DNA of 8,793 nt, taken from Acidobacteriota bacterium (lineage in GTDB: Bacteria; Acidobacteriota; Terriglobia; Terriglobales; Acidobacteriaceae). The stretch covers positions 1 to 8,793 of the forward strand of contig JAJZDO010000369.1 of NCBI GenBank assembly GCA_021805955.1. Reading direction: 5' to 3'. The translations under genes and the position numbers were made by a program. The notes under the pieces were generated by a model. It was given only the letters and a program-made list of their open reading frames with translations, did no database searches and was not told where the DNA came from. Positions 1 through 6,873 of this stretch are shown here, piece after piece. Each line of letters starts with the position of its first letter. Position 1 is the first letter of the stretch.

Positions 1-1
1 T

Positions 2-166
2 GCAGGGCCGGCGGTTCTGCCGAAAGGTCCTGCGCCTCGCATCGAACTGTGGGATGCAACGAGTTTCGCGGCTGCCCTGAAGCCCTCGCTCAACCCCAGC
101 GAATGGTTCTTCAATATCAATGTGCCAGAGGACTGGCTGCAGGCCCAGCATCTGCGAGTCAAGTGA
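2..166 (+). CDS. C-terminal end of an unrecognised protein (5' end outside window)
   Basis: This frame is open from the window edge to a TGA at 164-166 and gives 54 codons without a stop. The readable tail contains RIELWDATSFAAALKPS and SEWFFNINVPEDWLQ and ends HLRVK. The mixed, non-repetitive composition is what a real coding tail looks like. It is rich in Trp, Phe and Pro and has no membrane segment, so it does not look like the MlaE-type permease that often sits beside an MlaF-like ATPase. I do not recognise the family. It ends 54 bases before the ABC ATPase on the same strand, so joint transcription is possible but not shown. Confidence 0.5.
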   Translation, partial: AGPAVLPKGPAPRIELWDATSFAAALKPSLNPSEWFFNINVPEDWLQAQHLRVK

Positions 167-207
167 TCCTCGGCAGACAATTCGAAGCAAGCCACGCCAA
201 CTTCAGC

Positions 208-213
208 TATCTT
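208..213 (+). promoter_or_regulatory. Candidate -10 box (TATCTT) of a leaderless promoter for the ABC ATPase
   Basis: TATCTT fits TANNNT and ends 7 bases before the ATG at 221, so a transcript from it would start at or next to the start codon. No good -35 hexamer lies at 16-18 bases upstream. The only Shine-Dalgarno-like string, AAAGGA at 215-220, touches the ATG and is too close to act in normal initiation. Chance occurrence is a real possibility. The call gains weight from the same geometry at nadE and the metallo-hydrolase. Confidence 0.25.
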
Positions 214-220
214 CAAAGGA

Positions 221-1009
221 ATGGGAGATCGCACATCCACGCCGGTCCAGCCTTTCATCGCCTTCGAACATGTCTGCAAACGGTTTGGCGACAACGTTGT
301 GCTCGATGACGTCAGCTTCTTCGTGCTTCCTGGGGAAACGCTTTGCATTATCGGGCGAAGCGGCGTTGGGAAGTCGGTGTCGCTGGAAATCATCATGGGA
401 TTTCTCAAGCCCGATTCCGGTAGCATCGTGGTCAAAGGGAAGGACGTTACCGACTTTACAGAGGAACAGATGCAGTCGATTCGGCGCGATGTGACCATGG
501 TTTTCCAAAGCGGCGCATTGTTCGATTCGTTGACCGTATTCGAGAACGTTGCCTTTCCCCTGAGGCAGCGCGGAGAGTTGAGCGAGGACCAGATCGATCA
601 AATCGTGAATGGCTTGCTGGGGATGGTCGGTGTCAGCGAAATGGCGCAAGGCCTGCCGTCGGATCTCTCTACCGGCATGCGTCGCGCTGTTGCGATTGGA
701 CGGGCACTGGCGGCGCAGCCCGAGGCCATTCTGTACGACGAACCCACGACGATGGTCGACCCTCTGATGGCGCACTTGATGGGAAACTTGATCCAGAAAG
801 TAAAAGTTCAACTGCATCTGACCAGTATCGTTGTGACCCATGATATGCAGATCGCCGAAAAGCTGGCTGACCGCACTTTGTTTTTGCACGAGGGAAAGGC
901 GGAGTTTTTCGGTTCGGTCGAAGAGCTTCGCAAGACCACGGACCCGGTTTTGCAGGAATTCCTGCGATTGGACGAGCGCACGCTTCCCAATCCAGCGCTG
1001 TGGAAATAA
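221..1009 (+). CDS. MlaF-like ABC transporter ATP-binding protein
   Basis: The 262-residue protein is a single ABC nucleotide-binding domain, full length for the family. It has Walker A GRSGVGKS at 45-52, a Q-loop segment MVFQSGALFDSLTVFENVAFPLR at 93-115 and Walker B ILYDEP at 170-175. The signature is LSTGM at 149-153 and the H-loop is VVTHD at 204-208. The FQSGALF...VFENVA(F/Y)PLR block and the signature ending in M rather than Q are typical of the MlaF/Ttg2A/Mkl group. Those ATPases sit on the inner face of the membrane and power MCE-type phospholipid transport. Two departures from the usual pattern are a Thr in place of the first Gly of LSGG and a D-loop of MVDP after TT. Neither an MlaE permease nor an MCE (MlaD) gene is seen in the window, so the partner must be elsewhere or upstream. 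ATG 221 is the only in-frame start between the preceding stop and the ABC fold. Confidence 0.9.
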   Translation: MGDRTSTPVQPFIAFEHVCKRFGDNVVLDDVSFFVLPGETLCIIGRSGVGKSVSLEIIMGFLKPDSGSIVVKGKDVTDFTEEQMQSIRRDVTMVFQSGALFDSLTVFENVAFPLRQRGELSEDQIDQIVNGLLGMVGVSEMAQGLPSDLSTGMRRAVAIGRALAAQPEAILYDEPTTMVDPLMAHLMGNLIQKVKVQLHLTSIVVTHDMQIAEKLADRTLFLHEGKAEFFGSVEELRKTTDPVLQEFLRLDERTLPNPALWK

Positions 1010-1411
1010 AAGCCCGGATCCAGCCCCCCGGTTCCTTAAACCTGTTTTCCAGAATACGCTTACGCCGAGGTACCTTCGTTTTCGTGACGTCGTAATTTTC
1101 GTTGCAATCTCTCCACTGACCATCTACCATTTGTGGAACGCTAGTTGAAAATCTGCTGGGCGACAGATGGTGAGCATGAGGCATCCAAGCTTAAAGCCGA
1201 GACATGTTACAGTCCGGAAAATTGGATACAGGCAGTTCGCTGAGTCTGGTCATGATGTCTTGGGACGAAACTGAATTTCTTGATTTTGTACTTTGCATTC
1301 AGGCAAGTGACCACTGCTAGATGGCCCTGTCCTGTCGACTTCTTCTTGAGATCGTAGCATTCCTTTCTGCCTGTTGTGGCGACTCATAAACGCAAGTAGA
1401 GAAGACACAGA
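1010..1411. other. 402-base intergenic region with no convincing gene
   Basis: No ORF here has coding character. It holds a weak hairpin (GGTT at 1030-1033 with AACC at 1039-1042, then TGTTTT at 1043-1048), which could be a poor terminator for the ABC gene. A second short pairing is ATCTG at 1151-1155 with CAGAT at 1164-1168. A 35-codon ORF at 1167-1274 has no supporting features. I could not find a -35/-10 pair good enough to call for the gene at 1412, although a gap this long should contain its promoter and perhaps a 5' leader. Confidence 0.5.
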
Positions 1412-2953
1412 ATGGCTTCCCCTGATCTAAGTCATTGGTTCCCGGCTCGAAGTGCGGATAATTTTGTCGAGATACGCCCCCGGGTGGGCGGAATCGGCCC
1501 CGCTGGCCGCAGTCCCTCTCGCACAGTGACCTTGCTGTGGATGGCACTCGACATTCTTACGGTTGTCGTGGCTGCCACGTTTGCAACCCATTTTCGCAAG
1601 ACGAATGTTCTTTCATATTTCGACAGTCGCGCTCCGCTGGCTGCAAATCCTTCATCCCTCTTCCTGTACCTTGCAGGGTTTTCGCTGATCCTGATTCTGG
1701 TGAGCCGTGCCCACGGACTCTATGGCCCGTTGCAGGCATTCAGTGGATTGCGAGAGCAGCGCCTGACCGTGCAGACGTGCTTTACGGCGAGTCTGATCCT
1801 GGCCGGTGCCTTGTACTTCGGGCGCGCCGATGCCATTTCTCGCGCCGTCGTTATTGCCACCTTGGTTGGCACCACGTTATTTCTTTGCTTGCGACGGGCC
1901 GCATGGCGCTTGACCTTGTACAAGCGATATGAAAAGGGACTGGACACTAGAAATGTTCTGGTCATTGGGACGGGTTCTTTGGGATTAGCAATTCGCAGCC
2001 ATTTGCAGCGAGTCCGGCATCTGGGTTTCACGTTCAAGGGATTTGTTCAGGTTGCACACGAAGGCGGCGAGATCGGGAATCTCTATCCGGATTCTCAGAT
2101 AGTAGAGCCACCTCTGGAAATCCTGGGAAATCTGTCCGAACTGGGCGATCTGATCCGTCGCCATTTCATCGATGAGATCTTCGTGACTGGACCGTGCGAG
2201 CGTGGCGTGGTGAAGCGCCTCATCGCACAGGCCAGCGTATGGGGCGTCGATGTCCGCGTCGTTCCCGATCTCTATGACGGATTGGCCTGGAGCGCGCCGA
2301 TTGAATACGTCGGCCAATTTCCGACCATGCCATTGCATCGCCATCGCATCCCAGTGGCAGGGATCTTGATGAAACGGGGCCTGGACATTCTAGTTTCTTC
2401 GCTGGCCTTGATCATTCTAAGTCCACTTATTCTTTTCATCATCGTCGCGATACGGTGGGATTCTCCTGGACCAATCTTGTACGGGGCCGAACGCATTGGC
2501 AGAAAAGGACGCACCTTCCGCTGCTGGAAGTTCCGCACCATGGTGGTCAACGCGGATACCCTTCGGGAGCAGTTCGACGATAAGAATGAGCGGGATGGTG
2601 TCCTGTTCAAGATGACCGGCGATCCGCGGGTTACCAGGATTGGCCGGATTCTGCGCAAGTATTCGCTCGATGAGTTACCGCAATTTTTCAATGTGCTGGC
2701 TGGTCACATGAGCGTCGTTGGTCCTCGGCCCCCGCTGGCGGGTGAGGTTCGACTCTACGAATTACGCCATCTACGCCGTCTGGAAGTGCTGCCCGGCATC
2801 ACGGGTCTGTGGCAGGTGCAAGCGCGCCAGGATCCCTCGTTCGATCAATACATCTCGCTCGACACCGCCTACATTGACAATTGGAGCCTCTGGCTCGATC
2901 TCAAGATCATGACCCGCACCGTGGGCGTGGTTCTCAGTGGTACCGGAACCTAG
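1412..2953 (+). CDS. Polyprenyl-phosphate sugar-1-phosphate transferase (exopolysaccharide/O-antigen initiating enzyme)
   Basis: This 513-residue membrane protein should move a sugar-1-phosphate from a UDP-sugar onto undecaprenyl phosphate, the first membrane step of exopolysaccharide or O-antigen assembly. After a polar N-terminal stretch come about four membrane helices (near 40-60, 82-98, 124-138 and 146-160). Next is a CoA-binding/Rossmann-like domain with VLVIGTGSLG at 182-191. Then comes the bacterial sugar transferase domain, with its membrane-dipping helix near 325-347. Family motifs are SPGPILYG (351-358), KFRTM (373-377), SLDELPQ (418-424), VGPRP (436-440) and PGITGLWQV (461-469). 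D420-E421 match the catalytic Asp-Glu pair known from PglC. It resembles the WcaJ/WbaP/PssY long form, but the sugar cannot be read from sequence. The ribosome site is only a weak AGAGAAGA, and an in-frame ATG at 1541, just at the first helix, is a less likely start. No other glycan genes are nearby. Confidence 0.9.
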   Translation: MASPDLSHWFPARSADNFVEIRPRVGGIGPAGRSPSRTVTLLWMALDILTVVVAATFATHFRKTNVLSYFDSRAPLAANPSSLFLYLAGFSLILILVSRAHGLYGPLQAFSGLREQRLTVQTCFTASLILAGALYFGRADAISRAVVIATLVGTTLFLCLRRAAWRLTLYKRYEKGLDTRNVLVIGTGSLGLAIRSHLQRVRHLGFTFKGFVQVAHEGGEIGNLYPDSQIVEPPLEILGNLSELGDLIRRHFIDEIFVTGPCERGVVKRLIAQASVWGVDVRVVPDLYDGLAWSAPIEYVGQFPTMPLHRHRIPVAGILMKRGLDILVSSLALIILSPLILFIIVAIRWDSPGPILYGAERIGRKGRTFRCWKFRTMVVNADTLREQFDDKNERDGVLFKMTGDPRVTRIGRILRKYSLDELPQFFNVLAGHMSVVGPRPPLAGEVRLYELRHLRRLEVLPGITGLWQVQARQDPSFDQYISLDTAYIDNWSLWLDLKIMTRTVGVVLSGTGT

Positions 2954-2986
2954 ACGATCGAACTTGCCCTCAACTCATCCTCCGCC

Positions 2987-3000
2987 AGTTGTATGCAACT
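2987..3000. repeat. Perfect 5-bp inverted repeat just upstream of the nadE promoter
   Basis: AGTTG and CAACT flank a TATG loop, ending 13 bases before the proposed -35 of nadE. No T-run follows, so it is not an intrinsic terminator. It could be a small operator or a chance pairing. I do not recognise it as a known NAD-regulator site. Confidence 0.25.
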
Positions 3001-3013
3001 CACGCTGCACCAT

Positions 3014-3042
3014 TTGTTTCTGCCATCTCCGCTGGTTACACT
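3014..3042 (+). promoter_or_regulatory. Candidate leaderless promoter for nadE (TTGTTT-17-TACACT)
   Basis: The -35 TTGTTT is at 3014-3019, the spacer is 17 bases and the -10 TACACT is at 3037-3042. A start 7 bases after the -10 falls on 3049, the G of the proposed GTG codon. There is no Shine-Dalgarno in the preceding bases, which agrees with leaderless translation. The promoter call and the GTG start support each other, but neither is experimentally shown. Confidence 0.45.
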
Positions 3043-3048
3043 AGATCA

Positions 3049-4704
3049 GTGAAGCTCGCCTTGGCGCAGATCAATCCGACGATCGGAGATTTCCTCGGAA
3101 ATGTCCGCAAAATCGTCGAGTTAAGCGTCGCCAGCCAGCGGCAAGGCGTCGACCTGGTCATCTTTCCCGAGATGGCGGTTTGTGGCTATCCTCCCGCCGA
3201 TCTGCTGGAAAAGACATCGTTCCTGGCTCGCGCGCAGCAGGCGTTGGAGGAGATCGCAGAGCGGGTCACCGCAAACCATCCTATTGCTGTTCTCTGCGGA
3301 TGCCCAACCCCCGCATCACCAGATTCCGGCAAGCGTGTCATGAACTCTGCGATCGTGTTGGGCAATGGCAGGGTTGAGTTTATCCAGTCGAAAATGCTGT
3401 TGCCGTATTACGACGTGTTCGATGAGCAACGATACTTCGCGCCGGCTGCGAGCCAGGCCCTGTATGAAATCGCGGGGGAGCGGATTGCGATCACGATTTG
3501 CGAAGATGCATGGAACGACAAGAATTTCTGGCCGCAACGTTTATACCCAGTAGACCCGGTCGAAAATCTGATGCATCAGGGCGCAACTCTTATCGTCAAT
3601 CTATCGGCTTCACCCTACTACCGCGACAAGCGCGAGATGCGTCGAGCGATGCTGGCTGCCATCGCCCGGCGGCATCGTGTTCCCGTTGCCATGGTGAACC
3701 AGGTGGGCGGCAACGACACCCTGATCTTCGATGGAAGTAGTCTGGTGCTGAACGAGGAAGGAACCACCGTCGCACAGGCGCGGTCGTTTGCGGAGGACCT
3801 GCTCTTCGTAGACCTCCCCTCTGTTTCTGCGGCAATGCAGCATTCCGCAGACTGTGAGGACAGTGCCATCTATGATGCGCTGGTGCTGGGCACGCGGGAC
3901 TATGTCCGCAAATGCGGGTTTTCAAAGGCCATCGTCGGGCTCAGCGGCGGTATCGATTCGGCATTGGTCGCGGCGATTGCGACCGAAGCTCTGGGCGCGG
4001 AGAATGTACTTGGCGTCGGCATGCCCAGCGAATACTCCTCCCAGGGTTCCATCGACGATGCGCGGCATCTGACACAAAACCTTGGAATCCAGTGGGAATT
4101 GATTCCGATCAACAATATCTTTCAGGAATATTTGACGGCCCTGCGGCCCATGCTTAAAAGCTATTCTCCCGACATTACAGAAGAAAATCTCCAGTCTCGA
4201 ATTCGCGGGGCACTCTTGATGGCTTTGTCCAACAAGTTGGGTGCGCTGGTTTTAACTACGGGCAATAAATCGGAGATGTCGACCGGATACTGTACCCTGT
4301 ACGGAGATATGGTGGGTGCCTTGGCGGTGATCGGAGACGTATATAAAACCTGCGTCTATCGGCTGGCCAGGTATGCCAATCGTTGCCGGGAAATCATCCC
4401 TGAAAACACACTGACCAAGCCGCCGTCGGCGGAATTGCGTCCCGGTCAACAGGACACCGATTCGCTGCCTCCCTATGACATACTCGACCCAATCCTGGAA
4501 GCGTATGTCGAGCGGTATGAAACGGCAGAAGCGATTGTGCAGGCGAGCCCGCTGCCCTTAGAGATCGACTTGGTGCGGAGCGTTCTCCGCATGGTCGAGC
4601 GTAGTGAATACAAGCGTCAGCAGGCGGCACCGGTTTTGAAGGTCACACAGAAATCGTTTGGCGTGGGCCGTAGATTTCCAATTGCCGTCAAGGTCGAAGT
4701 TTAA
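3049..4704 (+). CDS. nadE: Glutamine-dependent NAD+ synthetase
   Basis: The enzyme performs the last step of NAD+ synthesis in the cytoplasm: ATP-dependent amidation of nicotinic acid adenine dinucleotide, with ammonia from glutamine. From GTG 3049 it has 551 residues, normal for the two-domain form. The N-terminal nitrilase-fold glutaminase (about 1-260) carries the Glu-Lys-Cys triad as E41 in FPEM, K115 in SKMLLP and C151 in CEDAW. The C-terminal synthetase (about 270-551) has the PP-loop SGGIDS at 299-304, followed by TTGNKSEMSTGYCTLYGD, typical of NadE. The reading frame stays open up to an ATG at 2881, but those extra 56 codons overlap the sugar transferase gene and lack family character. 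The family N-terminus KLALAQINPTIGD begins right after GTG 3049. Tandem stops TAA TAA end the gene. The thioredoxin-fold gene begins 30 bases later. Confidence 0.95.
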   Translation: MKLALAQINPTIGDFLGNVRKIVELSVASQRQGVDLVIFPEMAVCGYPPADLLEKTSFLARAQQALEEIAERVTANHPIAVLCGCPTPASPDSGKRVMNSAIVLGNGRVEFIQSKMLLPYYDVFDEQRYFAPAASQALYEIAGERIAITICEDAWNDKNFWPQRLYPVDPVENLMHQGATLIVNLSASPYYRDKREMRRAMLAAIARRHRVPVAMVNQVGGNDTLIFDGSSLVLNEEGTTVAQARSFAEDLLFVDLPSVSAAMQHSADCEDSAIYDALVLGTRDYVRKCGFSKAIVGLSGGIDSALVAAIATEALGAENVLGVGMPSEYSSQGSIDDARHLTQNLGIQWELIPINNIFQEYLTALRPMLKSYSPDITEENLQSRIRGALLMALSNKLGALVLTTGNKSEMSTGYCTLYGDMVGALAVIGDVYKTCVYRLARYANRCREIIPENTLTKPPSAELRPGQQDTDSLPPYDILDPILEAYVERYETAEAIVQASPLPLEIDLVRSVLRMVERSEYKRQQAAPVLKVTQKSFGVGRRFPIAVKVEV

Positions 4705-4710
4705 TAATTT
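4682..4710 (+). promoter_or_regulatory. Candidate promoter for the CPDC thioredoxin-fold gene (TTGCCG-17-TAATTT)
   Basis: TTGCCG at 4682-4687 lies inside the last codons of nadE. A 17-base spacer leads to TAATTT at 4705-4710 in a strikingly AT-rich patch. It would start transcription near 4717 and give a leader of about 18 bases holding the GAGGA ribosome site. AT-rich spacers produce -10-like strings by chance, so read-through from nadE is an equal option. Confidence 0.3.
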
Positions 4711-4723
4711 AATTTAACTATTT

Positions 4724-4728
4724 GAGGA
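4724..4728 (+). promoter_or_regulatory. Ribosome binding site of the CPDC thioredoxin-fold gene
   Basis: GAGGA ends 6 bases before ATG 4735. It is the best-spaced Shine-Dalgarno in the window and fixes this start. It contrasts with nadE and the metallo-hydrolase, which have none. Confidence 0.7.
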
Positions 4729-4734
4729 ATATAC

Positions 4735-5760
4735 ATGAAAATAAAGTTGATACTTATACTGACTTTTGCTTTAGCAATTGTCCAGGGTGGAGCGACAGCG
4801 ATCGCCCAACAGGGTGTTCCGCAGAATGCTCAGGCCCCCGCCCCCCAGACCTCTCCGGGGGCCCCTTCACTGCACCTGAACAGCATTGCTCCGCCGGAGA
4901 AGATTGAATTCCCTCCCTCCAATCCGAAAAGCTTTACCGCCGCCTCGCCCAGCACCCAAGAGGTCAACGCTTTCCTGAAGCAGATTTGGGGATACGATCC
5001 GAATCGCGTCTGGCAGGTGATGGGCATCCAGACCACCGTAGTTCCAGGCATCAGCCGGGTCACGATACTGGTCGGTGAGCAAGGGGTCTCTCACACAGCC
5101 TCGCCTACGGTGTTCTTTGTGACTCCCGATGGCCATCATGCCATTGCAGGGTCGGACGTCATCACGTTTGGCGCTCATCCATTTGCCGCAGTTCAGCAGA
5201 AGCTGGAAGCTGGAGCGACCGGCCCGTATCGTGGATCCAGTTCGAAAAGTTTGATGTTGGTGGAGTTTGCCGACCTTCAGTGCCCCGATTGCAAATTGGC
5301 CGCTCCCACCATGGACAAACTGGCGACAGACTTTCCCAACGCGCGGATTGTCTTCCAGGTCTTCCCGCTGACCACGATTCATCCGGAGGCGGAGAAGGCT
5401 GCCGAGTATGGCATGTGCGTTGCCCAGCAGAAGGGAAATGCTGCTTTTTTCCAGTTTGTTCAGGCCGTCTTTGACACCCAGGACTCTCTGAAAACAGATG
5501 CGGACGGAACCTTGAACGCCGCAGCCACCAAGGCCGGTGCCGACGCTGCCACTGTGGCGACTTGTGCCAATTCCCCGGCTGCGGTAAGTGCTGTGGCCGC
5601 TTCGGTCAAACTAGGCAAGGATCTGGATGTCAACGAGACACCTACTTTGTTCGTGAACGGTCGGCCTATTCCGGGGACGGGCGTGCCCTATGCCACGTTG
5701 AAGCAGATTATTTCGTACGCTGCTCAGGAAGCCCCCGCTGCAGTGACTGCCGGTCATTAG
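4735..5760 (+). CDS. Exported DsbA/DsbC-like thioredoxin-fold protein (CPDC active site)
   Basis: This 341-residue protein is probably a periplasmic thiol-disulfide oxidoreductase or isomerase. A signal peptide is clear: MKIK, a hydrophobic core to about 17, then ATAIA with likely cleavage between A24 and Q25. A Pro/Ala/Gln-rich linker runs to about 65. A small domain at about 72-160 (FFVTPDGHHAIAGSDVI) recalls the N-terminal part of DsbC/DsbG, by eye only. The thioredoxin-like domain (about 170-330) has VEFADLQCPDC with C183 and C186, and ETPTLFVNGR at 301-310 gives the cis-Pro loop (P303). Two more cysteines, C228 and C277, could form a structural disulfide. CPDC differs from the CPHC of DsbA and the CGYC of DsbC, so the redox role (oxidase, isomerase or reductase) is open. 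No DsbB/DsbD-type membrane partner is seen nearby. The first 20 or so codons are AT-rich compared with the rest, usual for a signal peptide. Confidence 0.85.
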   Translation: MKIKLILILTFALAIVQGGATAIAQQGVPQNAQAPAPQTSPGAPSLHLNSIAPPEKIEFPPSNPKSFTAASPSTQEVNAFLKQIWGYDPNRVWQVMGIQTTVVPGISRVTILVGEQGVSHTASPTVFFVTPDGHHAIAGSDVITFGAHPFAAVQQKLEAGATGPYRGSSSKSLMLVEFADLQCPDCKLAAPTMDKLATDFPNARIVFQVFPLTTIHPEAEKAAEYGMCVAQQKGNAAFFQFVQAVFDTQDSLKTDADGTLNAAATKAGADAATVATCANSPAAVSAVAASVKLGKDLDVNETPTLFVNGRPIPGTGVPYATLKQIISYAAQEAPAAVTAGH

Positions 5761-5796
5761 ACCGTTGCAGGAAATCCATACGGGATGCGGGTTGGG

Positions 5797-5833
5797 CCTC
5801 AGGAGCAGGTATTTGCTGAAACTGCTTCTGAGG
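5797..5833 (+). other. Strong intergenic hairpin before the dehydrogenase gene
   Basis: CCTCAGGAGCAG (5797-5808) pairs along its full 12 bases with CTGCTTCTGAGG (5822-5833), with one G-U wobble and a 13-base loop. No T-run follows, so it is not a classic intrinsic terminator. It could act as a terminator without a U-tail, an mRNA 3'-end stabiliser for the upstream gene, or a leader structure for the gene at 5869. Confidence 0.45.
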
Positions 5834-5868
5834 TGCATCGGGCCGCTTGAGCGTCGGCCAAGGAGTGA

Positions 5869-6729
<861 letters not shown>

Positions 6730-6743
6730 AAGAAGCGATGCGT

Positions 6744-6762
6744 CCGCCGGGATTTCCCGCGG
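6744..6762 (+). terminator. Terminator-like GC hairpin after the dehydrogenase gene
   Basis: CCG-C-CGGGA pairs with TCCCG-CGG, giving 8 base pairs with one bulged C and a very short TT loop, starting 15 bases after the stop codon. Position and GC content suit a terminator, but there is no T-run after it, so an intrinsic mechanism is doubtful. Confidence 0.3.
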
Positions 6763-6839
6763 GATGATCTGTAGCGGATTTCCGGCGATCGATGCTCGAA
6801 GGTCGGCACGGCTTTTTCTCAGTCACGATGAATTGACTC

Positions 6840-6867
6840 TTGCTTCCAGGACGAAACGGGGTACTCT
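6840..6867 (+). promoter_or_regulatory. Candidate leaderless promoter for the metallo-hydrolase (TTGCTT-16-TACTCT)
   Basis: TTGCTT at 6840-6845, a 16-base spacer and TACTCT at 6862-6867 place the start at about 6874, the A of the ATG. The 6 bases between the -10 and the start codon (TTTCAT) hold no Shine-Dalgarno. The spacing is the same as at nadE. A TTGACT at 6833-6838 is a better -35 hexamer, but its 23-base spacing is too long. Confidence 0.45.
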
Positions 6868-6873
6868 TTTCAT

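Noticed and set aside
1030..1048. Possible terminator after the ABC gene (GGTT/AACC stem, then TGTTTT)
   Set aside because: The stem has only four pairs and the T-run is interrupted, too weak to call as a feature.
203..1123. 306-residue minus-strand ORF opposite the ABC ATPase gene
   Set aside because: It mirrors a gene with intact ABC motifs on the + strand. Its translation is rich in His, Arg and Gln, typical of an antisense shadow, and shows no domain motif.
1167..1274. 35-codon ORF in the intergenic gap (begins MVSMRHPSL)
   Set aside because: It has no good ribosome site, no recognisable motif and no neighbour link. A short ORF like this is expected by chance.
2272..2691. 139-residue minus-strand ORF inside the sugar transferase gene
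   Set aside because: It is wholly within the conserved PF02397-type coding region of the + strand gene and has no protein-like motifs.
2881..3048. N-terminal extension of NadE from ATG 2881
   Set aside because: The 56 extra codons overlap the end of the sugar transferase gene and do not look like nitrilase sequence. The family N-terminus starts at GTG 3049.
6833..6838. TTGACT as -35 of the metallo-hydrolase promoter
   Set aside because: The hexamer is good, but it lies 23 bases from the TACTCT -10, well beyond the usual 16-18. TTGCTT at 6840-6845 fits better.
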